Shown piece after piece: positions 8,427-17,837 of a stretch of 64,000 nt of DNA (position 1 is its first letter; each line of letters opens with the position of its first letter). The stretch is taken from contig JAPLKT010000041.1 in the NCBI GenBank assembly GCA_026387895.1, positions 35,611 to 99,610 on the forward strand. The letters run 5' to 3'. Made by a program: the position numbers and the translations under genes. The stretch is from Gemmatimonadota bacterium (lineage in GTDB: Bacteria > Gemmatimonadota > Gemmatimonadetes > Gemmatimonadales > Gemmatimonadaceae). The notes under the pieces are model-generated. The model did not search any database and was not told where the DNA came from. It was given only the letters and a program-made list of their open reading frames with translations.

Positions 8427-9296
8427 ATGGCGGTCGGCCCGTACGGCGCGCTCCTAGAGTCCGTGCGTGGCGTACGCTGGCCCGCGCGGCGCTCGGTGGC
8501 TGGTGGTGCGCCCGGCGCACATGTGGCGCGCAGTCGCGGGGTGGCAACGGAGTTCGTCGAGTATCGCCCGTACCGGCAGGGCGATGATCCGAAGCGGATC
8601 GACTGGAAGTTGCTCGCGCGCAGTGATCGCGCGTTTATCCGTCTGGCGCCGGACCGTGCCGTGCTCGGCACCCTTATCATCGTCGATGCGTCGGCGTCGA
8701 TGGATTTCCCCAAGGATGCTGCCGATGTGGGCGTGCGGTCGAAATGGCGGTGCGCGCGCGAAATTGCGGTCGGGTGTGTGGCAATCGCGCACGCGGGAGC
8801 GGACCCGGTGGGACTTGCCGTGATTGGCGGCGGCGGCGTGGCGCGGCTCACGCCTCGTACGCGACGGGGGGTTGTGGCCGAGGCGGCCCGTACGCTCGAT
8901 GCGCTGATGCCTTCGGGGGCGGCGGCGCTCGACCAGGGGTTCATTGGAGCACCGGCACGCGTGCTTGTCGTGACTGATTGTCTTGGTGACTTGGACGTGC
9001 TGGTGAACACGGCGCGGGCGCATGTGGCGGGCGGTGGCGAGGTATTCGTGGCGCATGTGGTGTCGCGCCGCGAGCTTGATCCCGCGCCCGGGGCGCAGCT
9101 CGCGGTCGATCCGGAGGACGTGTCGGTGGAACGGCCGCTGACCGACGAAACGCGCACGGCGTATCGTGACGCGTTTGCTGGGTGGCGACGGGAGACGGCA
9201 CGACGCTGGCGCGACGCGGGTGTTGGGTATTCCGAGATTTGCGACGACGATCCGATGGACGTCGCGATCCGCACGATCGTAGCGCCCGTCGCATGA
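8427..9296 (+). CDS. DUF58 domain protein with VWA-like fold
   Basis: It has 289 residues. The DUF58 signature RPYRQGDDPKRIDWKLLARSD is at 47-67. It is followed by a MIDAS-like DASAS (87-91) in LIIVDASASMDF, the metal-binding start of a von Willebrand A fold. DUF58 proteins nearly always accompany MoxR ATPases and are thought to be their substrate adaptors. There is no transmembrane segment at the N-terminus, unlike longer DUF58 proteins, so this looks like a soluble form. The stop overlaps the next ATG by four bases. Confidence 0.92.
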   Translation: MAVGPYGALLESVRGVRWPARRSVAGGAPGAHVARSRGVATEFVEYRPYRQGDDPKRIDWKLLARSDRAFIRLAPDRAVLGTLIIVDASASMDFPKDAADVGVRSKWRCAREIAVGCVAIAHAGADPVGLAVIGGGGVARLTPRTRRGVVAEAARTLDALMPSGAAALDQGFIGAPARVLVVTDCLGDLDVLVNTARAHVAGGGEVFVAHVVSRRELDPAPGAQLAVDPEDVSVERPLTDETRTAYRDAFAGWRRETARRWRDAGVGYSEICDDDPMDVAIRTIVAPVA

Positions 9297-10450
9297 CCTT
9301 CGCGGCGCCGCTGGCGTTTGGGATCGCGGTGGCGGCGTCGATTGCGACGGTGCTTTTGCATGTGATTTCCACCCAGCGGCCACGACCTACCGTGTTACCG
9401 ACGGCGCGATTCGTGCCCTCTGGTGAAGCTCAGGCGATCTCACGGGCGGTCCGCCCGACGGATCTCCTGCTGCTCGCGCTGCGCGTGCTCGCGCTCCTGC
9501 TGTTGGGCGCTGCCTTTGCGGGGCCGCGGTTTGCGTCGTCGCGGTTCGGAATGATCCGGATGATTGTTGCCGATGCATCGCGTGCGGCACAGCCAGATGT
9601 CGGCGATTCGGTCACCGCGCTCTGGCGAGCTGGGGATCGTGTGGTGTGGTTCGATTCGTCGGCTGATGCGGCCGTTGACTCAGCGGGACGTCGCACGAGC
9701 AGCACGGCGAAGGGGCGATTGTCGGCAGGGCTCGTACGAGCACATCAGCGCATGCTTGAACTTTCAGAACATTCAGACTCACTCGAGCTTGTGATTATTT
9801 CTCCTCTGCTGGGCGAGGAGATGGACGCGGCAGTTGTGCCGCTCGCAGCGCGATGGGCGGGCCGTGTGCGTGTCGTGCGGAGTCATTTGCTCGAAGCGCG
9901 CGCTCGATTGCCGCAGAAGACCGTAGTGACGGAGCCTTCCTCGACTGATAGCGCCGCCGCGCGTGCTGGGGCAGCCGTGGTGTGGTGGCCCGAGGCTCGC
10001 GATGGACAGGCTCCTTCAGCGCACGCCGACGCGGTGTGGGCGGGAGATGCGACGGTGGTGGCACAGCTCGCGCGACTTCCGATGCGGCATGACGGGCAGG
10101 TCGTGGCGCGGTGGAGCGACGGTGCCCCAGCCGCGAGTGAGCAGCGATTGGGCGCAGGATGTGTGAGGCGTGTATCGATTGGCATCCCTCGGGTGGGCGA
10201 CGCGCAGTTACAGCCGTCGTTCGTCGCACTGCAGCGGGCCGTAGAGCTGCCGTGTGGCGTAGCCGTAGAGCCCGCGACCGACGCAGCGCTTCGAGCGCTC
10301 GCCCGCGACTGGCCGCGGCGAGGGGAGGGTGCGGGCAGTCGATCAGCGCTGCCGCCGCGTCCCTCGACGACGCTGTGGCTGCTCGCACTTGCGGCGTGCG
10401 CCCTCGGACTCGAGTTGTTTGCGCGCGCGCGCGCCGAGGCGGGACGATGA
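9293..10450 (+). CDS. BatA-like membrane protein with degenerate VWA domain
   Basis: It has 385 residues from ATG 9293; longer in-frame starts lie inside the DUF58 gene. The N-terminus has the BatA-type hairpin: a first hydrophobic helix at 5-25, a linker with RPRPTVLPTARFVP, and a second helix at about 58-77. The VWA-like region begins MIVADASRAA, where the MIDAS DxSxS is reduced to DASRA, so metal binding is doubtful. A last hydrophobic helix near the C-terminus (TLWLLALAACALGLELF) anchors the protein. It probably presents a domain between two membrane anchors for the MoxR/DUF58 pair. Both ends overlap neighbours by four bases. Confidence 0.8.
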   Translation: MTFAAPLAFGIAVAASIATVLLHVISTQRPRPTVLPTARFVPSGEAQAISRAVRPTDLLLLALRVLALLLLGAAFAGPRFASSRFGMIRMIVADASRAAQPDVGDSVTALWRAGDRVVWFDSSADAAVDSAGRRTSSTAKGRLSAGLVRAHQRMLELSEHSDSLELVIISPLLGEEMDAAVVPLAARWAGRVRVVRSHLLEARARLPQKTVVTEPSSTDSAAARAGAAVVWWPEARDGQAPSAHADAVWAGDATVVAQLARLPMRHDGQVVARWSDGAPAASEQRLGAGCVRRVSIGIPRVGDAQLQPSFVALQRAVELPCGVAVEPATDAALRALARDWPRRGEGAGSRSALPPRPSTTLWLLALAACALGLELFARARAEAGR

Positions 10451-12525
10451 GCCTGCCAATGCCGCCGCGCCGCAATATCTTAGGGCGCGTACAGCAGGTG
10501 GCGGACACGCTCCGGCTGGCGCGGATAAGTCGAGTGGTGCTCAGTGCGCTGGCGTGTGTCGTGAGTGTGTGGGCCGCCGCTGCTTTGCTGGACACGGTTG
10601 TCGAGCTCTCCGTAGCGGTGCGACAACTTGTGTTGCCAGGTGCCGTATTCGCGGCATCGGTGATCCTCTGGTTGGGTCGTGCGCAGTTGCGCGTGGTGGC
10701 CGTCGATCGGGCGGCACTGTGGATTGAGGAGAGGACACCGTCGCTCCGCTATGCACTGGTGACGGCGGTGGACCCGCTGTACCAAGGCCGCGTACCCGAA
10801 CTCGACGCGCAGGTCGACACACACCGCTATGATGACGTGGCGCGCGGTGTGGTGTGGGGTGCCGTCCGTTTGCCGGCGGCGACGGTGTTCGGCACGTTCC
10901 TCGTATTGCTTTTGCTCCCTCGAGGCAGTGTCGAGCGCGTTGCGCGCCCGGCGGCTGGCGACGTGCTACGTCGTGAAACGTCCTCGGTGTCGCGTGATCC
11001 CCTTGCGACGCTGGTGGTCGTGATCGAGCCGCCGACGTATACGGCGTTGCCGAGCACGACGAGCGATGATCCGTCGTCAGTGCGCGCGCTGGTCGGAAGT
11101 CGGGTGACGCTTCGGGGTCGGCGCGGCAGCGATGGGGTGTATGCGACCGTGGACAGCACACGACGTGCGGCGCAGGACAGCGACGGCCGGTGGCAACTTA
11201 CGGTGACCATGCCGAGTGCATCCGCCGTACTGGCGCTCGTTGCGGGCTCGCATCGACGACTGCTGTCGCTCGAGCCGGTGGCGGATTCCGCACCGGCGGT
11301 GGTTTTGGTCGCGCCGGCACGAGACTCGATCCTCCGGCGGCCGAGTGGAAGTCTCGCGCTGAGCGCCGAGCTGTCCGACGATCATGGGCTCGCGTCGAGT
11401 GCGTTCGAATACATCGTCAGTTCTGGTTCCGGTGAAAGCTTCACGTTCAAGTCGGGTACGCTTGGCGCGCTGGAGTTCGCGGGCGCGCGAAACGGCCGCG
11501 GCACGATCTCGGCGCGCCTATCGATTGATGCACTCGGCATGCGCGCCGGGGACATCGTGCATGTGCGCGCGGTTGCGCGGGATCGCAATACGGTGTCGGG
11601 GCCGACACTCGGTGTTTCTGAGACGCGTACGATCCGGATTGCGCGCGCCGATGAATACGATTCGGTATCGGTTGATGCCGCTCCCCCGCCGGAGCCGGAG
11701 AAGAACGCGCTCAGTCAGCGCATGTTGTTGCTGATGTCCCAAGCGTTGGAGAAGAAACGCCGTGTCTTGGCCAAGGGTCCGTTCGTGAGCGAGTCGCGCG
11801 CCATTGCCCTCGATCAGACGCGCCTGCGCAAGCGTGTGGGAGAGATCGTGTTTCAGCGGTTGGGTGAGAGCGGGGGTGAGGGAGGTGACGCGCTCGAGCG
11901 GCGACTCGACCGTCCTACGAACCCAGATTCGGTGCTGGCCGCCGCTGATCGCGCGACCGGTGCGACCTCCGGAACGGCGCTCGAAGGAAGTGCTGATGAG
12001 ACGCCGGTGGTCGCAGTGAATCGTCCGCTGCTTGAGGCGTACAACTTCATGTGGAGCGCCAGCACGGAGTTAGAGCTTGGCGAGCCAGGGCGGGCTATCC
12101 CGTGGATGCAGAAGGCGCTGGATCGGTTGCAGGCGGCGCGTTCGGCGGAGCGGATTTATCTCCGTGGGAAAGTGCGCGCCGTGATCGTGGACATTGCGAA
12201 GGTACGCCTCTCGGGGAAGGACAGGGGCGCGGGCAGTGTTCGGGTGCCGCGTTCTGCGGCCGACCCCGGTCGCGCGCTGCGACTCACGCGATTCGACGCG
12301 ATGGTAGCACTCGCGACGCATCTGCCATCGGCGGCGGCAGATTCGCTCGTGTTGCTTCGCCTCGAGCTTATTGATCGAGACCGAGAGACGGCGCAGGCTC
12401 TTGAGGTTGCCTCCGTCGCGCTTCGTCGTGGTGGTGACGTGACCGCGGCGTTTATCAAAGCGCGTCGCTCGCTTGCGGGTGACATCGAGCGACGCGCCGG
12501 CATTTCGTTGTGGGGGGCACCGTGA
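10447..12525 (+). CDS. Large membrane-anchored protein of the MoxR operon (DUF4175-like)
   Basis: It has 692 residues from ATG 10447. There are two hydrophobic helices near the N-terminus (about 27-75) and a third at about 135-155. A large extracytoplasmic region follows with beta-rich segments such as PPTYTALPSTT and VALVGSRVTLRGR. The C-terminal third is helical and charged (EKNALSQRMLLLMSQALEKKRR), probably coiled coil. The architecture resembles DUF4175-type proteins found near DUF4159 and MoxR genes; the family call is tentative. The four-base overlaps on both sides show strict coupling. I see no catalytic motif, so a structural or scaffold role is my inference. Confidence 0.7.
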   Translation: MSLPMPPRRNILGRVQQVADTLRLARISRVVLSALACVVSVWAAAALLDTVVELSVAVRQLVLPGAVFAASVILWLGRAQLRVVAVDRAALWIEERTPSLRYALVTAVDPLYQGRVPELDAQVDTHRYDDVARGVVWGAVRLPAATVFGTFLVLLLLPRGSVERVARPAAGDVLRRETSSVSRDPLATLVVVIEPPTYTALPSTTSDDPSSVRALVGSRVTLRGRRGSDGVYATVDSTRRAAQDSDGRWQLTVTMPSASAVLALVAGSHRRLLSLEPVADSAPAVVLVAPARDSILRRPSGSLALSAELSDDHGLASSAFEYIVSSGSGESFTFKSGTLGALEFAGARNGRGTISARLSIDALGMRAGDIVHVRAVARDRNTVSGPTLGVSETRTIRIARADEYDSVSVDAAPPPEPEKNALSQRMLLLMSQALEKKRRVLAKGPFVSESRAIALDQTRLRKRVGEIVFQRLGESGGEGGDALERRLDRPTNPDSVLAAADRATGATSGTALEGSADETPVVAVNRPLLEAYNFMWSASTELELGEPGRAIPWMQKALDRLQAARSAERIYLRGKVRAVIVDIAKVRLSGKDRGAGSVRVPRSAADPGRALRLTRFDAMVALATHLPSAAADSLVLLRLELIDRDRETAQALEVASVALRRGGDVTAAFIKARRSLAGDIERRAGISLWGAP

Positions 12526-13136
12526 GCGCAGACTTTACCTTCTGCACCGTCCAGTACGACAGTGGCGATTGGGATTCGGCACCGCTCGTGCCGGCGAACC
12601 TGATTGATTCAGTGGCGCGCTACACGAGCATCCGCGTCGCGCCGACCGGAGTGTCCGTGCCGCTTGGCTCGCGCGATATCTTCCGCTATCCGTTGGCGTA
12701 TTTGACGGGGCATCTTCCCGTGCGCTTCACCGATCTTGAACGGCGTACGTTGAAGGAGTATTGCGAGCGCGGCGGACTGCTGTTCGTGGACGATCACAAC
12801 CACGACGTGGACGGTGTGTTCCACAAAACGTGCACCGAGGAGATTGCGCGCGCCGTAGGGCCGATGAAAGAGCTATCGAACACGCACGCGCTCTTCAGGA
12901 GCTTCTTCACGTTCGAGGATGGTCCGCCGGCGACCTCGCACGAATTGAACGGTTGGGGGGACAATCTCATCCATAAGCATTTACAGGCCGTGTTGCACGG
13001 CGACCGTATTGCGGTCCTCTACTCGAACAAGGATTACAGCTCCGAGTGGGGCTACCATCCCGACAACAAGCGTTTTATGTCGGTAGACAACACGAAGTTC
13101 GGCGTCAATGTGGTGGTGTATGCGCTCACGCGGTAA
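12522..13136 (+). CDS. DUF4159 domain protein
   Basis: It has 204 residues from GTG 12522, which overlaps the previous stop (GTGA). It matches the DUF4159 pattern: an N-terminal FTFCTVQYDSGDWD, then YPLAYLTGHLPVRFTDLERRTLKEYCERGG, LLFVDDHNHD and WGYHPDNKRFMSVDNTKFGVNVVVYALTR. The fold is thought to be related to glutamine-amidotransferase-like or BatB-type Rossmann domains, with no proven activity. DUF4159 genes commonly sit in MoxR/DUF58/Bat neighbourhoods, which supports this being a core component. There is no export signal. The C-terminus overlaps the next gene by 17 bases. Confidence 0.85.
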   Translation: MSADFTFCTVQYDSGDWDSAPLVPANLIDSVARYTSIRVAPTGVSVPLGSRDIFRYPLAYLTGHLPVRFTDLERRTLKEYCERGGLLFVDDHNHDVDGVFHKTCTEEIARAVGPMKELSNTHALFRSFFTFEDGPPATSHELNGWGDNLIHKHLQAVLHGDRIAVLYSNKDYSSEWGYHPDNKRFMSVDNTKFGVNVVVYALTR

Positions 13137-14391
13137 TCCGAGACGCGTGTGGACGGAGCGGACGCTTCGCGGTGCCGCCTTTGCTCTGCTGGCGTGGGCG
13201 ATGTGGCGCGTCGCGGTGGCGAACGGCGTGGGGCGGGCGGTGTCGCTTGAGAGCGCCTCGGTGGAATCGGCGTGGCCGCGTCTGCTTGACGGCGGGCACG
13301 ACGCGGCGCACCTCACGATCTCGCGTGGATTGCCTGCGGACTCGACGCGAGATGTGCTGGCCGCGTTCGCGCACGCGGGCGTGCGGATGAGTTGGTCAGG
13401 GCCGTCCCTGTCGTCGGTCGCGATGTCTGTCGAACGTGTGCGCGAGCCGGACCAGTCAACGCTCATGCGCGTGGTCGGTGCCGGTCGAGTCGTTGTTCGC
13501 GACGGCATATCTGTGCTTGACAGCGTAGGGGATGCGTCGCACGGACTGACGATCTTCTTGGCGGCGCCTCAGGGTGTGTTCCGCGGATCCGGAACGTCCG
13601 GGACCGCGTCGGCAGTGCCGACGGCCGCTCGTGCGCTGCACCCAGTGCTGGTCGTCGGGCGTGCGTCGTGGGAGACGAAGTTCACGGTCGCGGCACTGGA
13701 GGAGCAGGGGTGGACCGTGGAGTCGCGCGTGCCAGTCGCGCCAGGTGTCGAGGTGACGACCGGAACGCGCCAGCCGCTTGATACCGCGCACTACGCGGCC
13801 GTGGTCGCACTCGACAGCGCTGCGGCGGAGCTCGCGACATCGATTGTTGCGTACGTGCGCTCGGGCGGGGGGCTTGTGCTGCTGTCCGACGCGGCGCGGT
13901 TGGGGACCTTTGCGGCGCTTGTCCCCGCGACCGTTGATGCGCGTCAGTCAAGCACGAAGCGCAGCTTCGATCCCGCCGCGCCGTTGGCATCGCTTGGCCT
14001 GACGCCGCTGTCGATGCACGACGATGCGGTGGCACTCGACGTGCGTGGTGTCACGGTCGCCGTGGCGGCGCGGCGTGAACGTGCGGGGCGTGTTGTGGTC
14101 GTGGGCTACGACGAGCTGTGGCGATGGCGGCTTGAAGGGGGCGTTGATGCGGTCGTCGCGCACCGTCGATGGTGGTCGCGGACGGTGGGCGCGGTGGCTG
14201 CCGGTGGTGGTCCCGCCGCGAACGCTCCTGAGGGCGCACCGATCGCGCGATGGATCGATGCGCTCGGACCCGCCACCACTGTCGTGCCAAACCACGCGCC
14301 CGCGGACCCGCTTCCCCCGTGGCTCCTGCTCGTGCTGTGTAGCATCTTGCTCGCGGAGTGGGGATCACGTCGAACTCGCGGAGCACGATGA
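13120..14391 (+). CDS. Membrane-anchored protein with amidotransferase-like domain (BatB/DUF4350-like)
   Basis: It has 423 residues from ATG 13120, inside the end of the DUF4159 gene. There is a hydrophobic helix at about 15-32. The middle region reads like a Rossmann-type domain (YVRSGGGLVLLSDAARLG and AGRVVVVGYDELWRWRLEGG). A C-terminal membrane helix follows (PPWLLLVLCSILLAEWGSRR). This layout is common to the last components of MoxR/Bat operons (aerotolerance-type or DUF4350 proteins). The exact family is uncertain. No catalytic residues are obvious. The four-base overlap with the deacetylase gene ties that enzyme to the operon. Confidence 0.65.
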   Translation: MRSRGNPRRVWTERTLRGAAFALLAWAMWRVAVANGVGRAVSLESASVESAWPRLLDGGHDAAHLTISRGLPADSTRDVLAAFAHAGVRMSWSGPSLSSVAMSVERVREPDQSTLMRVVGAGRVVVRDGISVLDSVGDASHGLTIFLAAPQGVFRGSGTSGTASAVPTAARALHPVLVVGRASWETKFTVAALEEQGWTVESRVPVAPGVEVTTGTRQPLDTAHYAAVVALDSAAAELATSIVAYVRSGGGLVLLSDAARLGTFAALVPATVDARQSSTKRSFDPAAPLASLGLTPLSMHDDAVALDVRGVTVAVAARRERAGRVVVVGYDELWRWRLEGGVDAVVAHRRWWSRTVGAVAAGGGPAANAPEGAPIARWIDALGPATTVVPNHAPADPLPPWLLLVLCSILLAEWGSRRTRGAR

Positions 14392-15320
14392 GCGTCGCCT
14401 TTATCAGTCATGCCGATTGCGGCCGTCACGATACGGGATGGGGACATCCCGAACACGTGGGACGTCTGCGCGCGATCCCGCGCGCGTTGCGCTACCACTT
14501 CGACCTGTTCGAGGCGCTCGCACACCTCGAGGGGCGGCACGCGACGGAGGACGAGATTCTTCTCGCCCACGACGCTGCCTATGTGACGTCGGTTCGAGAT
14601 TTAGCGCAGCGTGGCGGCGGGCGTTTTGACGCCGACACCGTGGCAAGCGACGGGTCGTGGGACGCAGCAACAGCAGGGGCGGGAAGTGTGCTCGACGCGG
14701 TGGATTTTGCGATGACCGGACAGCACCTCCGCAGTTTCTGCGCGGTCCGTCCGCCCGGGCATCACGCCCTCCGCGCGTCGGCGATGGGTTTCTGCCTGTT
14801 CGGCAACGTCGCCGTTGGGGCGCGCTATGCGCGGAAAGTGCATGGCGCCGAACGGGTGCTCATCGTCGACTGGGACGTCCACCACGGCAACGGGACCCAA
14901 TCGCTCGTCGAGGACGAGGCCGACATCCGCTTCATTTCCATGCACCAGTGGCCGTGGTATCCCGGAACGGGCGCGCGTGACGATCGCGGGCCGCACCAGA
15001 ATGTCTGGAACCTGCCGATGCCTGGCGCGCTACCGGCAGAGGCGTATGTGTCCGAGCTGCTGCGCGCGGTGGATGCGGCCACGGAGGACTTCACCCCCGA
15101 CCTGGTCATGATTTCCGCCGGCTTCGACTCGCTGAACGGTGATCCGCTCGGCGGATTCACACTGGAGTTGGACGACGTCGACCACCTGACCCGTGAGATG
15201 GCCGCCCGGGCCGACTACTGGTGTGGCGGACGGCTCGTCAGTGCGCTGGAAGGGGGCTACGCGCCCGATCGGCTCGGGGACGCAGCAGTGACGCACCTGA
15301 AGGCGCTCGCAGGTCTCTAG
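14388..15320 (+). CDS. Histone deacetylase family (class II / AcuC-like) protein
   Basis: It has 310 residues. All catalytic features of the arginase/deacetylase fold are present: the His-His dyad in PPGHHA (125-126), zinc ligands Asp163 and His165 in DWDVHHGNGT, Asp247 in AGFDSLNGDPLGG, and a C-terminal LEGGY loop. It should remove acetyl or acyl groups from lysine side chains or acylated polyamines. Bacterial members include AcuC and acetylpolyamine amidohydrolases; motif order favours the class II histone-deacetylase-like group. It starts within the stop of the previous gene (ATGA), so it is the last member of the MoxR-centred operon. A transcript end probably lies in the 100 bases before priA. 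Confidence 0.9.
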   Translation: MSVAFISHADCGRHDTGWGHPEHVGRLRAIPRALRYHFDLFEALAHLEGRHATEDEILLAHDAAYVTSVRDLAQRGGGRFDADTVASDGSWDAATAGAGSVLDAVDFAMTGQHLRSFCAVRPPGHHALRASAMGFCLFGNVAVGARYARKVHGAERVLIVDWDVHHGNGTQSLVEDEADIRFISMHQWPWYPGTGARDDRGPHQNVWNLPMPGALPAEAYVSELLRAVDAATEDFTPDLVMISAGFDSLNGDPLGGFTLELDDVDHLTREMAARADYWCGGRLVSALEGGYAPDRLGDAAVTHLKALAGL

Positions 15321-15341
15321 GCGCACGCTAGGCCTCGGGGC

Positions 15342-15347
15342 TAACTT
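15342..15347 (+). promoter_or_regulatory. Candidate -10 element upstream of priA
   Basis: TAACTT is about 72 bases before the priA start, in an intergenic gap of about 100 bases. I see no convincing -35 match. It belongs to a set of TANNTT elements upstream of several genes in this window. Confidence 0.35.
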
Positions 15348-15419
15348 ACGATTTCCCCTCCGCTGGAGCCTCTCCGCTGTTCTGCCCAAGAGAACGACCG
15401 TGACCGAGGGGGCCGTCGG

Positions 15420-17708
15420 ATGACGACCTCCGCGTCGTCGCTCGCCCTGCGATTGATCGAGGTCGCGCTCCCGCTTCCGCTCTTTGGGACCTACACCTAC
15501 GCGGTGCCCGACGGGCTGCGTCACACGGTTGTCGCGGGGTCTCGCGTGATCGTGAATGTGCGTGGGCGTCGCGTCATTGGGTTCTGCCTGGGTGAGAGCG
15601 ACGGCGCCGCACTGAAGAGTGCCACCGCCAAGCCGATTCTCGATGCCCCGGACGCCACGCCCTGCATGCGCGCCGATCTGCTTGCGGTATGCCAATGGAT
15701 TTCTGGGTACTACGTGGCGCCGCCGGGGATGGTGCTCCGCACGGCGCTCCCGGCCGTGCTGGGTGCCGTGGCGCGCCCAGAGCCGGCGGTCAAGGCGCGT
15801 CGTACGGTGCGACTCACGTCCGAACTCCCGTCCCTGATGGAGCGCGACCGACTTTTTAAACGGTCGCCGCAGCAGCGCGCGGTATTCGAACTGCTCGAGT
15901 CGCTTGGCGGACATGCCACCGTCGCGCACGTGGTAGACCAGCTCCAGTGCACGAGCGCCGTCATCTCGGCGCTCGCCAAGCGCGGACTCGCGGAGCTCGG
16001 GTCGGAGACGGTGGCGCGCGATCCGTTTGCGAGTCGTGTGCGCTCAACCGCTGCACCGCATCAGCCAACGTCGGCGCAACAGCAGGCCATCAATACGCTG
16101 GTCGCCTCTGCCCCCGGCAGCGTTTCGTTGCTTCACGGTATCACGGGCTCAGGAAAGACGCTGGTCTATCTCGAACTGCTCCGGCACGTCGTGATTGAAC
16201 AGGGAAAGTCCGCGATCGTGCTCGTGCCGGAAATCGCGCTCACACCGCAAACGGTCGATCGGTTCCGCGCCGTGTTTGGCGATCAGGTTGCGGTGCTGCA
16301 CTCGGCGCTCAGCGACGGCGAACGGTACGACGCGTGGCTGGCGCTCAAGCGTGGCGAGCGACGGATCGCGGTCGGCGCGCGGTCAGCGGTGTTCGCTCCG
16401 CTGGAGAATCTTGGCGCGATCATCGTAGACGAAGAACACGAGTCGAGCTACAAGCAGGCCGAGTCCCCGCGCTATCACGCTCGCGAGGTGGCCATTGTGC
16501 GCGCGCGGGAATCGGGGGCGTTGTGTGTGCTTGGGAGCGCGACGCCGAGTCTTGAAAGTTGGGTCAATGCGCAGACGGGGAAGTATCAACTCCTCTCGCT
16601 CCCTGATCGGGTCGGTGGAGGCTCGCTCCCGCACGTGGAAGTGGTAGACCTTCGCACCACGACGAAGGTCACAGGCATGACCGTCGCGCAGCGTGCCATC
16701 CGTAGCGTGCTGAGCGAGCCGCTCGAACTCGCGCTCCGTGACCGGATTGCCAAGCGGGAGCAGAGTATTCTGCTGCTCAACCGACGCGGATATGCCTCGT
16801 TCGTGCAGTGCAGTTCCTGCGAGTGGGTGGCGAGTTGTCCCGATTGCTCGATCTCACTCACGCTGCACCATCATCCGGAGCGGCTGATTTGCCACTACTG
16901 CCGACGGCAGGACACGCCAGGCGCCGCGTGCCCACAATGTGGTGATGCCACGCTCCGTCAGCGTGGCCTCGGCACGCAGCAGGTGGAGCGCCTGCTCGGC
17001 GAGCAGTTCCCAGGTGCTCGCGTGGCACGCATGGACGTGGACACGACGAGTGGAAAGTGGGCGCACACCGAAATTCTCGATCGTGTGGCGAGCGGGGAGG
17101 TAGACATTCTGCTCGGCACGCAGATGATCGCGAAGGGGCTCGACTTTGCGAACGTGACGCTGGTCGGGGTGATCGATGCGGACACGGGGATCAATCTTCC
17201 CGATTTCCGTGCATCAGAGCGTGCCTTCCAGCTGCTGAGTCAGGTGGCGGGGCGGGCAGGGCGCGGTCCGAAGGGCGGGGCCGTGATTATTCAAACCCGC
17301 GTCCCCACGCACCACGCACTGCGCTGTGCCCTGACGCACGACTATTTGGGGTTTGTGGCCGAGGAACTTCCCGCGCGCGTGTCGCCAGCCTACCCGCCAA
17401 CGGTGCGGGTCGCGAACTTCGTATTCAGCGGAGAGGACGAGCAGGCGACATTTGCGCTCGCGGAGGCGGCGGGGGAGTGGATGATTCAAGCGATTGCGCA
17501 GCTACCCGAGGGAACGATTGAGATGGTCGGGCCCGCCCCGTGCGCCGTTGAGCGAATCAAGCAGCGGTGGCGGTGGCACTTGCTGTTGCGCACCGCGCAT
17601 GCCGGAGCGCTGACGCGGCTGGCCCGCCGGTTTCTCTCGACCTTCGATGTGCCGGCACGCCATGAGCTTCGCGTGGCGTTTGACCGCGATCCTGTTTCGC
17701 TGCTCTGA
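15420..17708 (+). CDS. priA: Primosomal protein N' (PriA helicase)
   Basis: It has 762 residues. PriA is a superfamily 2 3'-5' helicase that reloads the replisome at stalled forks. An N-terminal 3'BD and winged-helix region precedes Walker A GITGSGKT (240-247) and the DEEH box (337-340). Two zinc-binding clusters of paired cysteines follow (CSSCEWVASCPDC...CHYC...CPQC), needed for primosome assembly. The motif V/VI region reads LGTQMIAKGLDF and QVAGRAGRGPKGG. Length and motif order are complete. It starts with ATG in its own short intergenic region, so it may have a promoter separate from the upstream operon. Confidence 0.97.
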   Translation: MTTSASSLALRLIEVALPLPLFGTYTYAVPDGLRHTVVAGSRVIVNVRGRRVIGFCLGESDGAALKSATAKPILDAPDATPCMRADLLAVCQWISGYYVAPPGMVLRTALPAVLGAVARPEPAVKARRTVRLTSELPSLMERDRLFKRSPQQRAVFELLESLGGHATVAHVVDQLQCTSAVISALAKRGLAELGSETVARDPFASRVRSTAAPHQPTSAQQQAINTLVASAPGSVSLLHGITGSGKTLVYLELLRHVVIEQGKSAIVLVPEIALTPQTVDRFRAVFGDQVAVLHSALSDGERYDAWLALKRGERRIAVGARSAVFAPLENLGAIIVDEEHESSYKQAESPRYHAREVAIVRARESGALCVLGSATPSLESWVNAQTGKYQLLSLPDRVGGGSLPHVEVVDLRTTTKVTGMTVAQRAIRSVLSEPLELALRDRIAKREQSILLLNRRGYASFVQCSSCEWVASCPDCSISLTLHHHPERLICHYCRRQDTPGAACPQCGDATLRQRGLGTQQVERLLGEQFPGARVARMDVDTTSGKWAHTEILDRVASGEVDILLGTQMIAKGLDFANVTLVGVIDADTGINLPDFRASERAFQLLSQVAGRAGRGPKGGAVIIQTRVPTHHALRCALTHDYLGFVAEELPARVSPAYPPTVRVANFVFSGEDEQATFALAEAAGEWMIQAIAQLPEGTIEMVGPAPCAVERIKQRWRWHLLLRTAHAGALTRLARRFLSTFDVPARHELRVAFDRDPVSLL

Positions 17709-17837
17709 ACGAGGCGGGCTGATCGGTGGGGCGCAGTGGGGAAGTCCCCAAAACAGCACCCAACGGCACCCAATAGCAGCCAAGTTCACCGACCAGAGGA
17801 GGTGGGTAGCCTGCCGCCCAGTCGTTATCTTTCGCCC

